Shown piece after piece: positions 5,700 through 6,784 of a DNA stretch of 6,784 bases. Each line of letters starts with the position of its first letter. Position 1 is the first letter of the stretch. The translations under genes and the position numbers were made by a program. Source of the stretch: a bacterium (lineage in GTDB: Bacteria > Electryoneota > RPQS01); NCBI GenBank assembly GCA_028711875.1, contig JAQTRJ010000031.1, positions 5,447 to 12,230 on the forward strand, read 5' to 3'. The notes under the pieces were generated by a model that worked only from the letters and a program-made list of their open reading frames with translations, was not told the DNA's origin and did not search any database.

Positions 5700-5756
5700 G
5701 TAGGGGCGGGTTAAGGTACTCCGCAACCCGCCCGTCTTCCGCTTTCAGCGTTTCAG
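5695..5756. repeat. 62-bp direct repeat with hairpin, copy B
   Basis: Identical over 62 bases to 5866-5927, 171 bases away. It contains a perfect nine-pair stem, GGGCGGGTT (5704-5712) and AACCCGCCC (5725-5733), with a 12-base loop. On the transcript the stem is followed by CTACAGGAGG, so the element supplies the ribosome binding site of the hub gene. No U-tract follows. Confidence 0.9.
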
Positions 5757-5772
5757 CGTTTCAGCGTTTCAG
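5742..5772. repeat. CGTTTCAG 8-bp tandem run
   Basis: CTTTCAG, three CGTTTCAG units, then AG. The matching place in copy C (5913-5929) has a single CGTTTCAG unit, so the run gained or lost two units after the block was duplicated, consistent with replication slippage. Confidence 0.8.
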
Positions 5773-5783
5773 AGTTTTCTTCC

Positions 5784-5837
5784 CGCCGCGGCCGGGTCGC
5801 TGAATCTTTATCTACTTCGCCGCGGCCGGGTCGCTGA
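5784..5837. repeat. 20-bp direct repeat pair with small hairpin
   Basis: CGCCGCGGCCGGGTCGCTGA occurs at 5784-5803 and again at 5818-5837, 34 bases apart. The second copy extends into CGGGTC-GCT-GACCCG (5827-5841), a six-pair stem with a three-base loop. No function is evident; the repeat may mark the junction of a duplication or deletion. Confidence 0.8.
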
Positions 5838-5865
5838 CCCGCCCGGAACGGCCCATAGAATCTCT

Positions 5866-5927
5866 CTCCTGTAGGGGCGGGTTAAGGTACTCCGCAACCC
5901 GCCCGTCTTCCGCTTTCAGCGTTTCAG
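5866..5927. repeat. 62-bp direct repeat with hairpin, copy C
   Basis: The same block as copy B, with stem arms 5875-5883 and 5896-5904. It includes the tape-measure stop codon (5924-5926), so the repeat reaches into the coding sequence. On the transcript it is followed by a GGAGAG site and the short ORF MGRSGRVSDPAAAK instead of a full gene. Confidence 0.9.
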
Positions 5928-6784
5928 AGTTTCCTTTTCGCCGCCGCCGCTTCGGCCCGCTTGACCGAGAACCTGAGCACCTCCCCCTGCACCGTCACCC
6001 CCACCACCTCGGTCGGCGTGGCCGCGATCCGCGCGATATCTCGGGCCAAATTCCTCTGCGTCCGTTCCATCTTCTGCATCCAGCCCGACAGATCGGGTCC
6101 ACTCAGGTATCGCGCAGGCGTCGGCAGATTCGGAATCGTCCCCCCCGGAAATCCCACTCCCGCCGGGCCGCCGCCCTGACCCGTGACCGCGCCCACGATC
6201 CCCATCGCCGGTCCGAATCCCGGAATCAGACTGGACAGCATCAGCAGAATCCCCCGCGCCATCAGCTGCGAAATCAGCTGCTCGAAGATGTTCCGCATCG
6301 CGTCGGCGAACTGCTTGGCCTCGACCTTGCCCCGCGTAAACATCTGCACCAGACTGCGCGTCCCCTCGGCCGTCGCGTTCTGAATCGCCTGACCGATCAG
6401 CGGGATCTCCTCGCTCGCCTTCGATCGCGACTGTTCGAGCAGGCCGAGTAGCTCCTGCAGGGCGGCCTTCTGCTTCTCGATCTCGGCCGTGCTGACTGTT
6501 CCCTCGGCCAGCGCGTTGATCGCCGCCAGATTCAGCGCCGCCGCCTTCTGCCGGATCGCCATCTCGGTCAGCTGCGTCAGTCCGAGTTCCTTCTGTAAAT
6601 CGGCGATCCGCTGCTGGCGGAACTGTTCGTCGCTGCCCGCCCCCAGCTTCTGCAGCGACAGATCCACGAGGGTTACGAACTTCGCCAAATCTTCGAGCCG
6701 CCGCTGCTCCGCGTCCCGCGCCCGCTGGCTCTTTTCGATCTGCTGCTGCTTGGCCGCCGCCACCGCCTGCTCCAGCGTCAGAAT
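5924..6784 (-). CDS. Tail tape-measure protein, C-terminal part (5' end off window)
   Basis: 286 residues are visible. The frame is open to the right edge (ILTLEQAV precedes the first possible GTG at 6761-6763), so this is the end of a longer protein. It starts as a charged, Q/K/R/E-rich helix with coiled-coil character (visible residues 8-70). From about residue 90 there is EGTVSTAEIEKQKAALQELL, then EIPLIGQAIQNATAEG. A segment like the lambda-type tape-measure C-terminal domain follows: KQFADAMRNIFEQLISQLMA, then the hydrophobic ILLMLSSLIPGFGPAMGIVG (about 179-198), and a G/P-rich linker. The last part is QGEVLRFSVKRAEAAAAKRKL. Such proteins set tail length and are placed near or through the host inner membrane during DNA entry. 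Position directly before the hub gene fits standard tail-gene order. Confidence 0.85.
   Translation of the reverse strand: MLTLEQAVAAAKQQQIEKSQRARDAEQRRLEDLAKFVTLVDLSLQKLGAGSDEQFRQQRIADLQKELGLTQLTEMAIRQKAAALNLAAINALAEGTVSTAEIEKQKAALQELLGLLEQSRSKASEEIPLIGQAIQNATAEGTRSLVQMFTRGKVEAKQFADAMRNIFEQLISQLMARGILLMLSSLIPGFGPAMGIVGAVTGQGGGPAGVGFPGGTIPNLPTPARYLSGPDLSGWMQKMERTQRNLARDIARIAATPTEVVGVTVQGEVLRFSVKRAEAAAAKRKL

Larger units (their letters stand above)
5684..5923. other. Repeat-filled spacer between tape measure and hub
   Basis: The spacer holds two copies of a hairpin block, an 8-bp tandem run and a 20-bp direct repeat, with no substantial gene. The only translatable candidate is ATG 5854-5856 (minus strand) after a GGAGAG site: MGRSGRVSDPAAAK, stop at 5812-5814. 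Just downstream, bases 5771-5791 resemble the last seven codons of the tape-measure gene (GCGGCG, then AAACTCTGA on the minus strand), so part of that gene's end has been duplicated. The spacer looks like the remains of a duplication or of a lost gene. Confidence 0.7.

Noticed and set aside
5700..5733. Rho-independent terminators at the hairpins
   Set aside because: The stems are strong but no run of U follows on the transcript, and genes continue directly downstream.

Overview
The window is a tail module of a tailed bacteriophage or prophage. Every credible gene lies on the minus strand, so transcription runs from the right edge to the left. The DNA is GC-rich, genes are packed with ATGA/GTGA stop-start overlaps, and AGGAGG-type ribosome binding sites precede several starts, which indicates a bacterial host. 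Nothing in the sequence identifies the species. The lambda-like tape-measure C-terminus suggests a long-tailed, siphovirus-like particle, but a prophage, a free phage and a tail-derived particle cannot be told apart here.

Layout in transcription order (right to left): the 3' part of a tape-measure gene (5924-6784, cut by the right edge); a 240-base spacer (5684-5923) of duplicated hairpin repeats; an 824-residue tail-hub-like protein with a LamG/concanavalin-A-like lectin domain inserted near its N-terminus (3209-5683, TTG start); a 157-residue protein of unknown function (2739-3212); a third copy of the hairpin element (2688-2720); a 449-residue tail-fibre-like protein with an internal duplication (1324-2673); a 97-residue coiled-coil protein (1034-1327); a 161-residue protein with a signal peptide (688-1173) whose start lies 140 bases inside the coiled-coil gene; two very small genes (587-691, a 34-residue CxxC protein; 471-557, 28 residues); and the 5' part of a repeat protein (1-458, cut by the left edge). 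The repeat protein has an N-terminus like that of phage pentapeptide-repeat proteins but continues as about 19 perfect six-residue repeats, TRFAED/TSFAED/TRFAAH, encoded by an 18-bp tandem array.

The first part is ordinary tail assembly: tape measure, hub, probable fibre. The lectin insertion and the fibre point to contact with a glycan or receptor. The left end holds the least conventional material: overlapping and micro genes, an exported protein, and a recently expanded array in which copies differ only at residue-changing positions. The best candidates for something undescribed are this hexapeptide-repeat protein, the recurrent hairpin next to ribosome binding sites, and the lectin domain inside the hub.
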